From NCBI GenBank assembly GCA_040757775.1, contig JBFLWQ010000013.1:25543-89542 (forward strand): a stretch of 64,000 nucleotides of DNA. Reading direction: 5' to 3'. This document shows, one piece after another, positions 27,587-36,809 of this stretch. The notes below the pieces were generated by a model. That model did not search any database. It was not told where the DNA came from and saw only the letters and a program-made list of their open reading frames with translations. The translations under genes were made by a program, and so were the position numbers. This stretch comes from Thermodesulfobacteriota bacterium (GTDB lineage: Bacteria; Desulfobacterota; UBA8473). Numbering within the stretch: position 1 is the stretch's first letter; each line of letters opens with the position of its first letter.

Positions 27587-28381
27587 TTATCTTGACTCAT
27601 TCTTAATCGTATTGAATAACTCGTTAGCCTCCTTAACAGTAGCATTTTCATGAATAATAGCACGCAATGCCTTAATCATTGCTACAGGGTAATCATGCTG
27701 CCATATATTCCTTCCCAGATTCACACCCACAGCTCCTTTCTGAATACCATCGTGAACAAACTCGAACACCTCCAGCTCTGTGTCTACTCTGGGTCCACCT
27801 GCCATAACCACGGGAACCGGACAACCATTTGTAACCTTTTCGAAATCTTCACACCAGTAGGTTTTTACTACACGCGCCCCCAATTCAGCAGCAATACGAC
27901 AGCACAGAGCAAGATAGCGGGCATCTCGTTTCTCTAATTCTTTACCGACCGCAGTTACCGCCATTACCGGAATGCCATGTTCTTCGCCATCATCAACAAG
28001 CCTTGATAGATTCAGCAGCGATTCTTTTTCATAATTGCTGCCAACAAAGACAGAAATACCCACAGCAGCTGCATTAAGGCGGATGGCCTCTTTCATAGAG
28101 GTGGTAATCCCTTCATTAGCCAGGTCCTTCCCAATTACACTGGTGCCTCCGGACACTCTGAGTATTATAGGTTTGATCTGGGTTGGGTCTATTGATGACC
28201 GCAATACCCCTCTGGTGACAAAGAGGGCATCACAATAAGGAAGAAGAGGTTTAATAGTCTCACCTGGTTTTTCTAATTTTCTCGTGGGACCCTGAAAATA
28301 TCCATGATCTATCGGTAAAAACAGACAATGGCCATCAGGTTGAATCAAACGTGCCAGACGGTTCTTTAATCCCCAATCCAC
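27587..28381 (-). CDS. LsrF/DhnA-family class I aldolase
   Basis: A 264-residue TIM-barrel aldolase, very like LsrF (thiolase of the AI-2 breakdown pathway) and DhnA-type class I aldolases. Shared features are DWGLKNRLAR, LPIDHGYFQGPTRKLEKPG, VTRGVLRS, and the Schiff-base Lys in VVKTYWCEDF, followed by GCPVPVVMAGG and GRNIWQ. No other lsr gene is in the window, so the substrate is open: AI-2 products, a ketose phosphate, or aminodeoxy-heptulosonate synthesis. Confidence 0.85.
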   Translation of the reverse strand: MDWGLKNRLARLIQPDGHCLFLPIDHGYFQGPTRKLEKPGETIKPLLPYCDALFVTRGVLRSSIDPTQIKPIILRVSGGTSVIGKDLANEGITTSMKEAIRLNAAAVGISVFVGSNYEKESLLNLSRLVDDGEEHGIPVMAVTAVGKELEKRDARYLALCCRIAAELGARVVKTYWCEDFEKVTNGCPVPVVMAGGPRVDTELEVFEFVHDGIQKGAVGVNLGRNIWQHDYPVAMIKALRAIIHENATVKEANELFNTIKNESR

Positions 28382-28418
28382 CTATACTACCTCCTTTTAG
28401 TCCTATTCACTTGTTTTA

Positions 28419-31325
28419 TTACCTAACCGCCACCGGAAAATCGGATATTGTATTCGGCTTTGTTGTTGTAGGGGTCTGCCTCCCTTTTGTCAGTTCCTTT
28501 ACCCTCTCCGAAAGATACAGGTCAAGCATGTTTATGGTTATCTTGCCCTTACCTGTGTAATCCGCCTTACCGCTTATCCCTTCTACCAGAGCCTTTGTGA
28601 ACGCTCCATTGTTCCATGCTCGGTCTTCAAGGGAATACTGTTTGCCTGCGGACGAAGCAAATACAACTGCACCGTTTTCTGCACTGGCAAGCTCATTTAC
28701 TACGCCTGTAATATCAGCTACCCCCCTTCTTGTACCCATCACATTGCCTGAATGGCATGTATCAACAAAGAGCACAGTCTTCCCTGCAAGAGATGCTACT
28801 GTGTTTTTTATGTCTGAAAAAGCCACTCCTGTCCTTTTTAACCTTTCTGTATTGGCATTTGCCGGAAGGAAGTAATAAATACCGCTCTGGTCATTTACGC
28901 CATGCCCTGCTAAAAAGACCATTGCCACATCCTTGCTCGTCGTCTCCGTTGTAAGCCACTCAAGGCCGTCCAGTATATCGTCTTTTGTTGCCTTCTCATC
29001 TGTCATGACTTTTACCACCACTTCCCGATACAGCCTGCTTTTTTGCCCCTGCATTACGTTTCCAAAGTCCCTTGCATCCTTTGCTGCAAAAGATAGGGTT
29101 AGATTCTTGTCTTCATATCTGCTAACACCAATGGCAAGAACATACAGCTTTGGCTTGATAACAAACTCCTCCTTTTTTGCGCCGCGCCACTTCACCTTCA
29201 CCCTTGCAGGCTCACTCACAGAGAACCTATTTTCAGCGATAATGGAGACTTCAGAATCCTTTTCAGGAATAGCAATCCTCACCTCACTAATGTCTTTATC
29301 CATGCCAACTATCTTCACGCCCCTCTCTGTTGCAACAGGCCTTCCGTCCACCAGTGCCTTTATGCCTGTTACAGGCTCTCCCGATGGGGTACGGATACTG
29401 AATTTGACCGTAATCTCCGGTGTGGAAACCTCTGAACCATCCGCAGGATGGACGATTGTCACTATGGGGGGCAGCATCTTCCCTATAACAACCTCTTGCT
29501 TTCCTCTGCCTGACTCTTCATTGGCAAGTCTTATTGCCTCTTCTTCATCCACGGCAGCAAGAACCTTTGCAATCACATCAGGGCGATAATAGGTACTTCT
29601 GAACTTCAATAATGGAAAGAAGTCTGCCGAGTTTTCTTTGCCGTTGTTTAAATGCCAACCGATAATATCGTCCGCACCTGCCGATGCATCATAATAGCCT
29701 GACGGAGTCCATATAACCCACCTCTTTCTGTCATTATGGGGAAACAACGCCATAAGCTCTTTTCCATCCCTCACCCTGTACCACCTGATTGTCCCATCTC
29801 CAAAAGCCACCACTGCCAGTTTGCCATTGCCCGATGTATTTAGAGCCCACGCTGTAGCAGGGGCAGCAACTTTCCATTTCTGATTTCCGGATCTGTCAAA
29901 AAGGCGGAGATACCAATCTGTCCCAAGTAAAAAGGTCTGGTTATCAGGCAGCACAGCAAGGCTTCTTGACATCTCATAAAGGTCAAGTTTTAAATTCGTG
30001 CCGTTTAGTTTTGGGCTATAGGCATGTTCCCAGTCTGTAACATTGAGACCGCTTACTGATGTGATTGGAGGGTTTAAGATTTGAGACCTTAGAATCGAAT
30101 TCGGAGATTCAGGGTTTAACTCGAGGAAACGGTCTGGTATGGAGAATCGGGCAGGAGATTTTCCAAACACTTCATAGGCAAACTGCACTGTAGAACCTTC
30201 ATATGAGGTAAGGAATCCGCTTCGATTATTTCTGTAGTCAGCAATAGCAGGACTCTTGTATATTGCTTTTCTATCGTAGGCATCAAAGATTCCAAAGGCA
30301 GGATCATGCGAGCTAAAGACAACTCCTCCACTTTTCAGCGGAAGAATGTGCAGTATGGTATTGTCTGTTGCAGGCAAGTCCACGTATTTTCCCTTCCCCC
30401 CGTTTATCCATTTGCGGATTGGGCGTTTGCCTAAAGACCCGTTCCAATAACTTCCACCAGCGTAAAGAGAACCGCCGTCTGATGACCATGATACAGCTAC
30501 TAAAGAATCCCCGTTTGGAATACCGCTTGAATCGGGCGAATAAAGATATGAAAGGTCATTACTCGAGAGAATATCTACTTTTGGAGAGTCGTCAAATCCT
30601 ACAGCTATTTTCGAACCATCAGGGGAGAAACTGACACCATAAGGCTTACCACCACCAGGTGACCTCTTTTTTGCAATGAGTCGGAAGCTGTTATCATAGA
30701 GGCGGACATAACCATCCCAGGATGTTGTCACAAGCTTGCCGGATATATCAAAATCAGCACCATGTCCGTCGCTGCCGTAATCTCTGTCCTCTCTCACAAG
30801 GGAATAGTCAGATGTACGATAAATTCTGATACCATGTGTGCCCCACAGTGATGCAACAATGAACATTCCGTTTTTAGAATAGGCAAGATTAAAAACCGTG
30901 GCAGATATTCCACTTATCCTTTTTGTAAGCCTTCCGCTTTCACGGTCAAAGAAATAGATGGAGGCATACATATCATCCCAGTTTTGTCCCGTCCATCCGC
31001 CACAGGCAACAGTCCTTCCATCAGGTGACATGGCAACTGTAAAAATCATTCCCTCGTTACCATCGCCAATGGGTGGCCTCAGTATTCGCAAAAGTCTGCC
31101 TGTTGATAGTTCCCATACATGGACTGTTTTATCATTCGAACCTGTAGCAATATAGCGATTCTCTGCATCAATGCCAACCCTTCTGATACCAGAAATATGC
31201 ATGCCTGTATCTATTTTAAGAATCGGGTCTTTTGGAGGCTCGGATGCCATGCTCTTTGTCATGGAAACAAGAAGGCTTAATACAGAGACAAACACAAAAA
31301 TGACCTTATAATTTAATTTCCTCAT
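28419..31325 (-). CDS. WD40-caspase protein A
   Basis: Exported 968-residue sensor-protease of the array. Signal peptide MRKLNYKVIFVFVSVLSLLV...SMASE, then about ten divergent WD40-like blades (residues ~30-560), the hinge KRWVIWTPSGYYDAS, an Ig-like linker (GSEVSTPEITVKFS, ALVDGRPV) and a C-terminal C14 caspase domain. The dyad is His in FLAGHG (about residue 808) and Cys in VDTCHSG (about 857); the downstream NGAFTKALVEGISGKAD strand is kept. I chose the ATG at 31325 because AAGGAG precedes it; an upstream Met would lengthen the signal peptide. The most divergent of the five long members. Confidence 0.88.
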   Translation of the reverse strand: MRKLNYKVIFVFVSVLSLLVSMTKSMASEPPKDPILKIDTGMHISGIRRVGIDAENRYIATGSNDKTVHVWELSTGRLLRILRPPIGDGNEGMIFTVAMSPDGRTVACGGWTGQNWDDMYASIYFFDRESGRLTKRISGISATVFNLAYSKNGMFIVASLWGTHGIRIYRTSDYSLVREDRDYGSDGHGADFDISGKLVTTSWDGYVRLYDNSFRLIAKKRSPGGGKPYGVSFSPDGSKIAVGFDDSPKVDILSSNDLSYLYSPDSSGIPNGDSLVAVSWSSDGGSLYAGGSYWNGSLGKRPIRKWINGGKGKYVDLPATDNTILHILPLKSGGVVFSSHDPAFGIFDAYDRKAIYKSPAIADYRNNRSGFLTSYEGSTVQFAYEVFGKSPARFSIPDRFLELNPESPNSILRSQILNPPITSVSGLNVTDWEHAYSPKLNGTNLKLDLYEMSRSLAVLPDNQTFLLGTDWYLRLFDRSGNQKWKVAAPATAWALNTSGNGKLAVVAFGDGTIRWYRVRDGKELMALFPHNDRKRWVIWTPSGYYDASAGADDIIGWHLNNGKENSADFFPLLKFRSTYYRPDVIAKVLAAVDEEEAIRLANEESGRGKQEVVIGKMLPPIVTIVHPADGSEVSTPEITVKFSIRTPSGEPVTGIKALVDGRPVATERGVKIVGMDKDISEVRIAIPEKDSEVSIIAENRFSVSEPARVKVKWRGAKKEEFVIKPKLYVLAIGVSRYEDKNLTLSFAAKDARDFGNVMQGQKSRLYREVVVKVMTDEKATKDDILDGLEWLTTETTSKDVAMVFLAGHGVNDQSGIYYFLPANANTERLKRTGVAFSDIKNTVASLAGKTVLFVDTCHSGNVMGTRRGVADITGVVNELASAENGAVVFASSAGKQYSLEDRAWNNGAFTKALVEGISGKADYTGKGKITINMLDLYLSERVKELTKGRQTPTTTKPNTISDFPVAVR

Positions 31326-31364
31326 ATTTAACTCCTTTCCAATGACCACTGGCCACTGTATCTT

Positions 31365-32231
31365 TTACTTCCCCGTCTTCAGCGTTGCCCTTTCTTCAAA
31401 AAACTCAGATGCAGATGTTTTTTGGGTATCAGATTTTTCCACTAATTTAACCCCTCTTGTCCTGGCACCAATATCATCATGCTTTGTCTTTACCTCATAA
31501 ACTCCACCTATGTCTTTGACATTTATATCGCCCAGCGGAGATGTACTTGCATAAACAGATACACTTTCTTCGCCAAAGGGTGGGTTTACCTCCAGTTCAA
31601 ACCTGTCATTGCCGGAAGGAATTTCATAAATTACACCACCATTAAAGTAATTTTCTTTCCTGTATGGATTTGGCAATAATTGTAACAACCCTCCTTTGAC
31701 ATCCTTATGCAAAACAACAGCATAAAAAGGCTTATTGCCCTTGATGTAAATCTTTATCTTCTCGCCGTCACCGTATTCCTTCTTATCTGTCCAGATATTA
31801 ACAACCAACGGAGCAGACGGATCATCCACAAGCTCTTTGGATTTCGAAATCTTTTTCATAGCATTTTCATCAGGTATTACCTCTGCCTTAATCTTTACCT
31901 TGTAACAGTCCCCTGCTGATGCATCTTTATACCAGTTCTTTTCAATCTCCTGAATAACCTTTACAGTCGCATTGGAATAGGCTGACACTAAATCCTTTTC
32001 AAGTTGAAAGTTCTTAACCTGTGACTCAGTTGTTACGTATGACGATATAAATTCTATTGCCCTTTTCTTTGCATCAGTCATTGCAGCCTGCTCTGTCTGT
32101 TTCCTCGACTTATCCTCACCCATGCAGGCATAACCCTCTGATTCGGTGATGGTGGATTGTGTAGCGTAGGTATGGTGGGCAATGCTCACCATAAACAAAC
32201 CTAAAAATAACATAACAAATATTCTTGCCAT
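31365..32231 (-). CDS. Secreted DUF4384-domain protein
   Basis: A 288-residue exported protein: signal peptide (MARIFVMLFLGLFMVSIAHHTYA), an N-terminal LPP20/FlgT-like helical part (DAKKRAIEFISSYVTTES), then a DUF4384 beta domain (NIWTDKKEYGDGEKIKIYIK, LLQLLPNPYR, EVNPPFGEESVSVYAS). DUF4384 is often fused to or next to caspase-like proteases, and here the gene sits 39 bp upstream of caspase A in the same direction, so it is a likely partner. GGAGGAAAT precedes the ATG. Confidence 0.78.
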   Translation of the reverse strand: MARIFVMLFLGLFMVSIAHHTYATQSTITESEGYACMGEDKSRKQTEQAAMTDAKKRAIEFISSYVTTESQVKNFQLEKDLVSAYSNATVKVIQEIEKNWYKDASAGDCYKVKIKAEVIPDENAMKKISKSKELVDDPSAPLVVNIWTDKKEYGDGEKIKIYIKGNKPFYAVVLHKDVKGGLLQLLPNPYRKENYFNGGVIYEIPSGNDRFELEVNPPFGEESVSVYASTSPLGDINVKDIGGVYEVKTKHDDIGARTRGVKLVEKSDTQKTSASEFFEERATLKTGK

Positions 32232-32277
32232 ATTTCCTCCCTACAATATCTCTTTTTCTTCCAAGAATTTTATTGCT

Positions 32278-32354
32278 GGTTCAGGCTTGTAGCCTGAACC
32301 ATACGTTAATGTCCTGGTTACCACACATTAATATCTTGGTTCAATCTACAAGAT
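32278..32354. repeat. Palindromic GGTTCAGGC repeat, copy 1
   Basis: GGTTCAGGC-TTGTA-GCCTGAACC is a perfect 9-bp hairpin, followed by CACACATTAATATCTTGGTTCAATCTACAAGATT in pieces. A second copy lies at 36687-36743. Confidence 0.6.
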
Positions 32355-32512
32355 TCAAAACCGTAATTCTGCTTTTCAACAATATTTTCTTTCTCAAATC
32401 TGTCAAAATCCATACCGTATTTGTCTCTGTAGAAATTATCTGTTATCCTCTATCGGGTAAGCTTCCTAATATATTCCCTGCGAAAAACCTCTTTAAGCTC
32501 ATCCTCTGACAT
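32318..32512 (-). pseudogene. Possible decayed small antitoxin-like gene
   Basis: The minus strand reads MSEDELKEVFRREYIRKLTR, a stop, then after a frame slip NFYRDKYGMDFDRFEKENIVEK. The two pieces read well as one short helical protein of antitoxin type, broken by a stop or frameshift and ending in the neighbouring repeat. Weak evidence; no family assigned. Confidence 0.3.
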
Positions 32513-32618
32513 GTTGTCTATCTACTTTTTAAGAATAGTGATCATAAATCACACCACCTCTGTCTTTAAATGCCTAATGGTATAGTCATTTCACTAATTA
32601 ACCTCAAACTCATCACAT

Positions 32619-35600
32619 TCACTCACCTGTCTTCCCTATCGGAAAAGCCTGCCCGCTTATTGAGATTGTGGGATACTGTACTTTTCTAAATACTTTTTCC
32701 GCCAATACAGGCACTTCATTATCCACATAATCAGCGAGCTCGGTTGTTTTTATATAGCCTGACTTGCCCTTATCAGCCTTTCCCTTTAACCCTTCTACAA
32801 GCACATAAGTGAACAAACCATGTCCCTGATATCCTTCCACTGCCTCCTGCAAAGATGTGGAAGCAGAAAGAATGGTTGAGCCAACCGCACGGCTCAATAT
32901 CTTCATTGCAGTGTCCTCACTCATGCCCCTTGTAAGCATTGCGACCTGTATCGCCTCTCCTAAAGCACCCGCGCTGCATGTGTCAATAATGATCAGCTTC
33001 TTTGTCGCAGGGATATTGGCTATAAGCTCTTTAAGCATGACCTGAGATAAGGCGTCTGTCTTTAGTTTCTCTGTTCTCGTCGAGCCGACATTTGATGTAA
33101 TCAAAAAATACTCTCCCTCATCCACTGTGCCATGGCTTGCCACAAAAAATACAAAGACATCATCAGGGTTCAATGATTTATAAGCCGTAAGTTCTTTTAT
33201 GATGTTTTCATTTGATGTTTGTTCTTTTGTAACAAGTTTTTTTATGTTTACTTTTTCAAAGAGGCCGGCAGTTACTTTTTTGAGCGTGGATTCAAAAAGC
33301 TCTGCATCCGGAACAGCATATTTAAGCTGCAACTTCGGGTTTTTGTATTCGTTGATGCCGACTATGAGGGCGTTAAGAGAAGGCTTTGTGAGGGATTTAA
33401 ATGAGGCGGTTATCTCATGAATCGCGTCCTTGCTCTGCATCGTGTTTTCGGCATTAAATGCGATTGCGCGGATTGTATTTGCACCATTTGTGAGCTTAAG
33501 CTTATAGGTTTTTATGACCTCGTTCTTGCTTGTAGGAACTATTTTAACTCCCCTTGCGCTGTCAAGGATGACAGCAGAGCCGTTAAGATAAAGCCGGACA
33601 TCACCAATCCCTCCGCCTGAATCAACGAGCTTTATATTTACAAAGACTTCATCCTTATTTACGTTAGATGGAGTATTCACAATCTCAACAACAGGAGGCT
33701 GTTTCACATCAGCCAATGTCTTAAAGTCTTTTAAAGAACCTCCTGAGAGCGCAAGTTTTACGATATCAGGCCTGAAAAATGCCTCGCGGTAATTTTCAAT
33801 GCCATAGACATTATTGCCGATGCGGACATTTAAATGCTTATCGCCATTTGATGATGAGTTGTAATAACCTTCAGGCGTAATGACAATCCATTCGCCGTCG
33901 GTGAAACTGATGAATTGAGCAACCTCTTTGCCCGTGGAGATATCCCAGATTCTTGTTGTACCGTCAAAGCCTGCGGAAAAAATAAGTTTCCCATCAGGGG
34001 AAAAGGCTACGGAATAAACATCGTTTGCATGCCCTTTAAATGTTTTGATTTCATTTTCTTTTTGGACATCCCAGAGCTTGAGTGTGCCGTCTCCCCAACT
34101 TCCTGTAACTATAAATTTCCCATCAGAGGAAAAGGCTATAGCACGCACTTTTTCATGCCCTTTAAATATTCTTATCACTTTTCCCGAGATAATATCCCAG
34201 AGAGCAGGGTCACTCCAACCGCCTGATACAATATATCGTCCGTCGGGTGAAAATGCGGCGGATTCTATCATATATGTCTGCGAAGTCTTCTCAAATGTCC
34301 TTATCTCATTACCGGTTTGAATATCCCAGAGTGTAAGATCCTTATCAACCACTGAAATTGCATATCTGCCATCAGGAGAGATGGACATGGAATCAGCGAA
34401 GTAATCATCTTTTTTCTTAAGCATCCTTATCTCTTTCCCTGTTTCGATGTCTGAGAGCGTGATTGTTCTCCAAGCAACAGAAAGAACGTATTTACGGTCA
34501 AGGGAAAAGGCTATAGATTTGACCTCGTGACTACTCCCCCCACTAAAAGACTTTATCTCTTTCCCGGTTGCGATCTCCCAGAGCTTGATGATATTATCCT
34601 TACTTCCTGAAAGAACAAATCTGCCATCAGGGCTGAACGCTACGGATATGATATTGCGGTCGTCACTATAGATGCTGTCTTCATGCCCTTTGAATGTGCG
34701 AATCTCTTTTCCTGTAAATATATCCCAGAGCTTAAGAGTGCGATCCCCCCTACCTGAAACCATATACCTGCCATCTGGTGAAATGGCCAGGGAGAAAACC
34801 CTGTCCGTATATCCCGTAAAAGTCCTTATCTCCTTGCCAGACGCAATATCCCAGAGCTTTAGCGTTTTATCCTCGCTTCCTGACAAGACATATTTTCCGT
34901 CAGGTGAAATAGCGATTGAAAATACTCTTTGTGAATGCCCCGTAAATGACCTTATTTTGTTTCCAGTCTGAACATCCCAGAGATCGATGGCGTCTTTACG
35001 GTCTGTCTCGTTTGCAGCAAAAATATACCTTCCATCAGGGGAAAAGGTTACAGAGTAAATCGCTTTACTGATATTTCCCTCAAAATTTCTTATCTCTTCG
35101 CCTGTTGCAATATCCCAGAGCTTAAGAGCGTTCTTACCTCCACTTCCCGAGACCACATACCTTCCGTCAGGGGAAAAGGCGAAAGAATAAACATCATTTT
35201 CATGTCCTGTAATTAACGTCCTTATTTCTTTGCCGCTTTCAACTTCCCATAGAGCAATACCTCTTACTCTGCCACTTAGGGAAAGAGAAAGAATATATTT
35301 TCCATCAGGAGAGAAGACTGTTTTGCCAGGCGTAGTAAATTTCCTAATCTCTTTACCTGTTGCCACATCCCAGAGCGTGGCGTATGGATAACTGCTTCCG
35401 GATAATACATACTTTCCGTCAGGAGAAAAGACTACAGAGTAAATGTAGGGCCCACGCTCTTTAAATGTCCTTATCTCCTTACCGGATGAAATGTCCCAGA
35501 GCTTTAGATCATAATTGACGTGATCTGGGCCTTCGGATGCTGATAATGCATATCTCCCGTTAGGAGAAAAGGTGACGGAAATAACCGCATCTGAATGTCC

Positions 35601-35846
35601 TTTAAATGTTCTTATCTCCCTACCGGACGCAATATCCCAGAGTTTGAGCGTTTTATCGGCACTTCCAGATAATGCATACTTGCCATCAGGGGAAAAGGCG
35701 ACTGAGAAAACACCACTTATAATTTTATACCCGGCATGTCCAGTCTGCACAAAAATCTCCGGCTTTTCAGAGGCAATCGTAACACACGGCAGGATAAAAA
35801 GGATTAGAAAAGTAAAAATTTTAATCCGAAGGGGTGTCTTTCTCAT
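32619..35846 (-). CDS. WD40-caspase protein B
   Basis: Exported 1075-residue protein. Signal peptide MRKTPLRIKIFTFLILFILP, then 14 WD40 repeats (about residues 35-640) of the form AFSPDGKYxLSGSxDxTLKLWD, enough for two seven-bladed propellers. The hinge GEWIVITPEGYYNSS follows, then an Ig-like linker (VRLYLNGSAV) and a C14 caspase domain with His905 (VASHG) and Cys957 (IDTCSAG). A GLFTYVLVEGLKGKAD strand completes the fold. The repeats are close to each other at DNA level (recurrent CCATCAGGGGAAAAGG and ATATCCCAGAGCTT on the plus strand), a substrate for recombination. Confidence 0.93.
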   Translation of the reverse strand: MRKTPLRIKIFTFLILFILPCVTIASEKPEIFVQTGHAGYKIISGVFSVAFSPDGKYALSGSADKTLKLWDIASGREIRTFKGHSDAVISVTFSPNGRYALSASEGPDHVNYDLKLWDISSGKEIRTFKERGPYIYSVVFSPDGKYVLSGSSYPYATLWDVATGKEIRKFTTPGKTVFSPDGKYILSLSLSGRVRGIALWEVESGKEIRTLITGHENDVYSFAFSPDGRYVVSGSGGKNALKLWDIATGEEIRNFEGNISKAIYSVTFSPDGRYIFAANETDRKDAIDLWDVQTGNKIRSFTGHSQRVFSIAISPDGKYVLSGSEDKTLKLWDIASGKEIRTFTGYTDRVFSLAISPDGRYMVSGRGDRTLKLWDIFTGKEIRTFKGHEDSIYSDDRNIISVAFSPDGRFVLSGSKDNIIKLWEIATGKEIKSFSGGSSHEVKSIAFSLDRKYVLSVAWRTITLSDIETGKEIRMLKKKDDYFADSMSISPDGRYAISVVDKDLTLWDIQTGNEIRTFEKTSQTYMIESAAFSPDGRYIVSGGWSDPALWDIISGKVIRIFKGHEKVRAIAFSSDGKFIVTGSWGDGTLKLWDVQKENEIKTFKGHANDVYSVAFSPDGKLIFSAGFDGTTRIWDISTGKEVAQFISFTDGEWIVITPEGYYNSSSNGDKHLNVRIGNNVYGIENYREAFFRPDIVKLALSGGSLKDFKTLADVKQPPVVEIVNTPSNVNKDEVFVNIKLVDSGGGIGDVRLYLNGSAVILDSARGVKIVPTSKNEVIKTYKLKLTNGANTIRAIAFNAENTMQSKDAIHEITASFKSLTKPSLNALIVGINEYKNPKLQLKYAVPDAELFESTLKKVTAGLFEKVNIKKLVTKEQTSNENIIKELTAYKSLNPDDVFVFFVASHGTVDEGEYFLITSNVGSTRTEKLKTDALSQVMLKELIANIPATKKLIIIDTCSAGALGEAIQVAMLTRGMSEDTAMKILSRAVGSTILSASTSLQEAVEGYQGHGLFTYVLVEGLKGKADKGKSGYIKTTELADYVDNEVPVLAEKVFRKVQYPTISISGQAFPIGKTGE

Positions 35847-35893
35847 ATCTTCCCCTTGTTTATTGATAAAAGAATTTATGCTCAGAGCTTATT

Positions 35894-36388
35894 TCAATCT
35901 TTTATGTTAAGTTTTTCCCTTTTAAGTTTTTCTTTCAGAAAAGCCAAGTCTATTTTATCTTTATCCCTGACCGTATCTTTTAGCCGGATCAAAGCCTCTA
36001 CATCTAAAACAGGAATCTCATTCCCAAGAACTTCAAACAATACTATATGGTTATGCACACTCTTATAGTCTGCAACCTCACCAATCTTTGCCATTAAGTC
36101 TATCGTTGCTCCGTCAGGGGAAATATATCGTATAACTGAATATTCTGTAACATCACTAAGTCTGATTTCATCAATAGACTTATCATTAAAAACCCTGTTC
36201 AGTGCATACTTTATTTTTGATATATTCTCTTCAGAACTGTCTACCAGAAAATCTATATCGTTTGTAAGACGGGGGAATCCGTGTATTATTACTGCCCATC
36301 CTCCAATAAGGACATATGAAACACCCTCAGAATTAAATGCCTTGCAGATATCAAACAGAGTTCTGTCTATGCTCTTTTCATCAGCCAA
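35894..36388 (-). CDS. Nucleotidyltransferase-fold protein (toxin-like)
   Basis: A 164-residue polymerase-beta-like nucleotidyltransferase of the AbiEii/DUF6036 kind: YVLIGGWAVIIHGFPRLTNDIDFLVD has the G-G and DxD active-site pattern (read in two parts), with a later Asp (TIDLMAKIG). It overlaps a 70-residue gene upstream by 22 bases, giving a two-gene module between caspase genes B and C. Confidence 0.75.
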   Translation of the reverse strand: MADEKSIDRTLFDICKAFNSEGVSYVLIGGWAVIIHGFPRLTNDIDFLVDSSEENISKIKYALNRVFNDKSIDEIRLSDVTEYSVIRYISPDGATIDLMAKIGEVADYKSVHNHIVLFEVLGNEIPVLDVEALIRLKDTVRDKDKIDLAFLKEKLKREKLNIKD

Positions 36389-36579
36389 TTTTCCATTTCC
36401 TTTTGGGCGTCTTTGAGAGATTTGTATTTATGAACACCACGAGGAAAATCTTTGACTATTGTCTTTTTAAATATAGTGCTGTTTAAAGAGAAAACCAACT
36501 TAAAATAATTATTATCAGGCATAAAATTCCAGAGATTCTTTTCCGCATTTTCAAATGTCTTATATTTTAAAACAGGCAT
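36367..36579 (-). CDS. Small partner of the nucleotidyltransferase
   Basis: A 70-residue basic protein (MPVLKYKTFENAEKNLW, ending EMENWLMKRA). The ATG at 36579 has AGGAGGTGA seven bases upstream; the longer frame to 36675 would include repeat DNA. The 22-base overlap with the nucleotidyltransferase suggests an antitoxin-like partner. No family recognised. Confidence 0.6.
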   Translation of the reverse strand: MPVLKYKTFENAEKNLWNFMPDNNYFKLVFSLNSTIFKKTIVKDFPRGVHKYKSLKDAQKEMENWLMKRA

Positions 36580-36686
36580 ATAGTCACCTCCTGAGCAGAA
36601 TCTTTTATATTCATAAGGCTGCAAAAAATCTCCGGCTCCTGCTTTCTTCTTCTCGATGATAGCTTGTTGTTCCAACTCTCAACGCT

Positions 36687-36743
36687 GGTTCAGGCTTGTA
36701 GCATGAACCACACATTAATATCTTGTTCAATCTGCAAGATTAA
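36687..36743. repeat. Palindromic GGTTCAGGC repeat, copy 2
   Basis: GGTTCAGGC-TTGTA-GCATGAACC (one mismatch in the stem) then CACACATTAATATCTTG and TTCAATCTGCAAGATT, matching the copy at 32278. Confidence 0.55.
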
Positions 36744-36809
36744 ACCAGCGAAGCAGGAAGTCTGTACCCCCCTTCCTTCCCACCTTAAATAAGGAGGGAC
36801 TCTGGGGGG

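Noticed and set aside
28933..29589. Long plus-strand frame (218 codons) opposite caspase A
   Set aside because: It is the antisense shadow of the caspase and linker coding region, which has clear motifs on the minus strand; no RBS and Ser/Leu-rich composition.
32225..32509. Plus-strand frame of 94 codons
   Set aside because: Antisense to a decayed minus-strand peptide and crossing the GGTTCAGGC palindrome; no start signal.
32619..35846. Regular repeats of about 120-130 bp that could suggest a CRISPR or satellite
   Set aside because: They are WD40 blades in one open frame; units vary in length and sequence and have no conserved short repeat with unique spacers.
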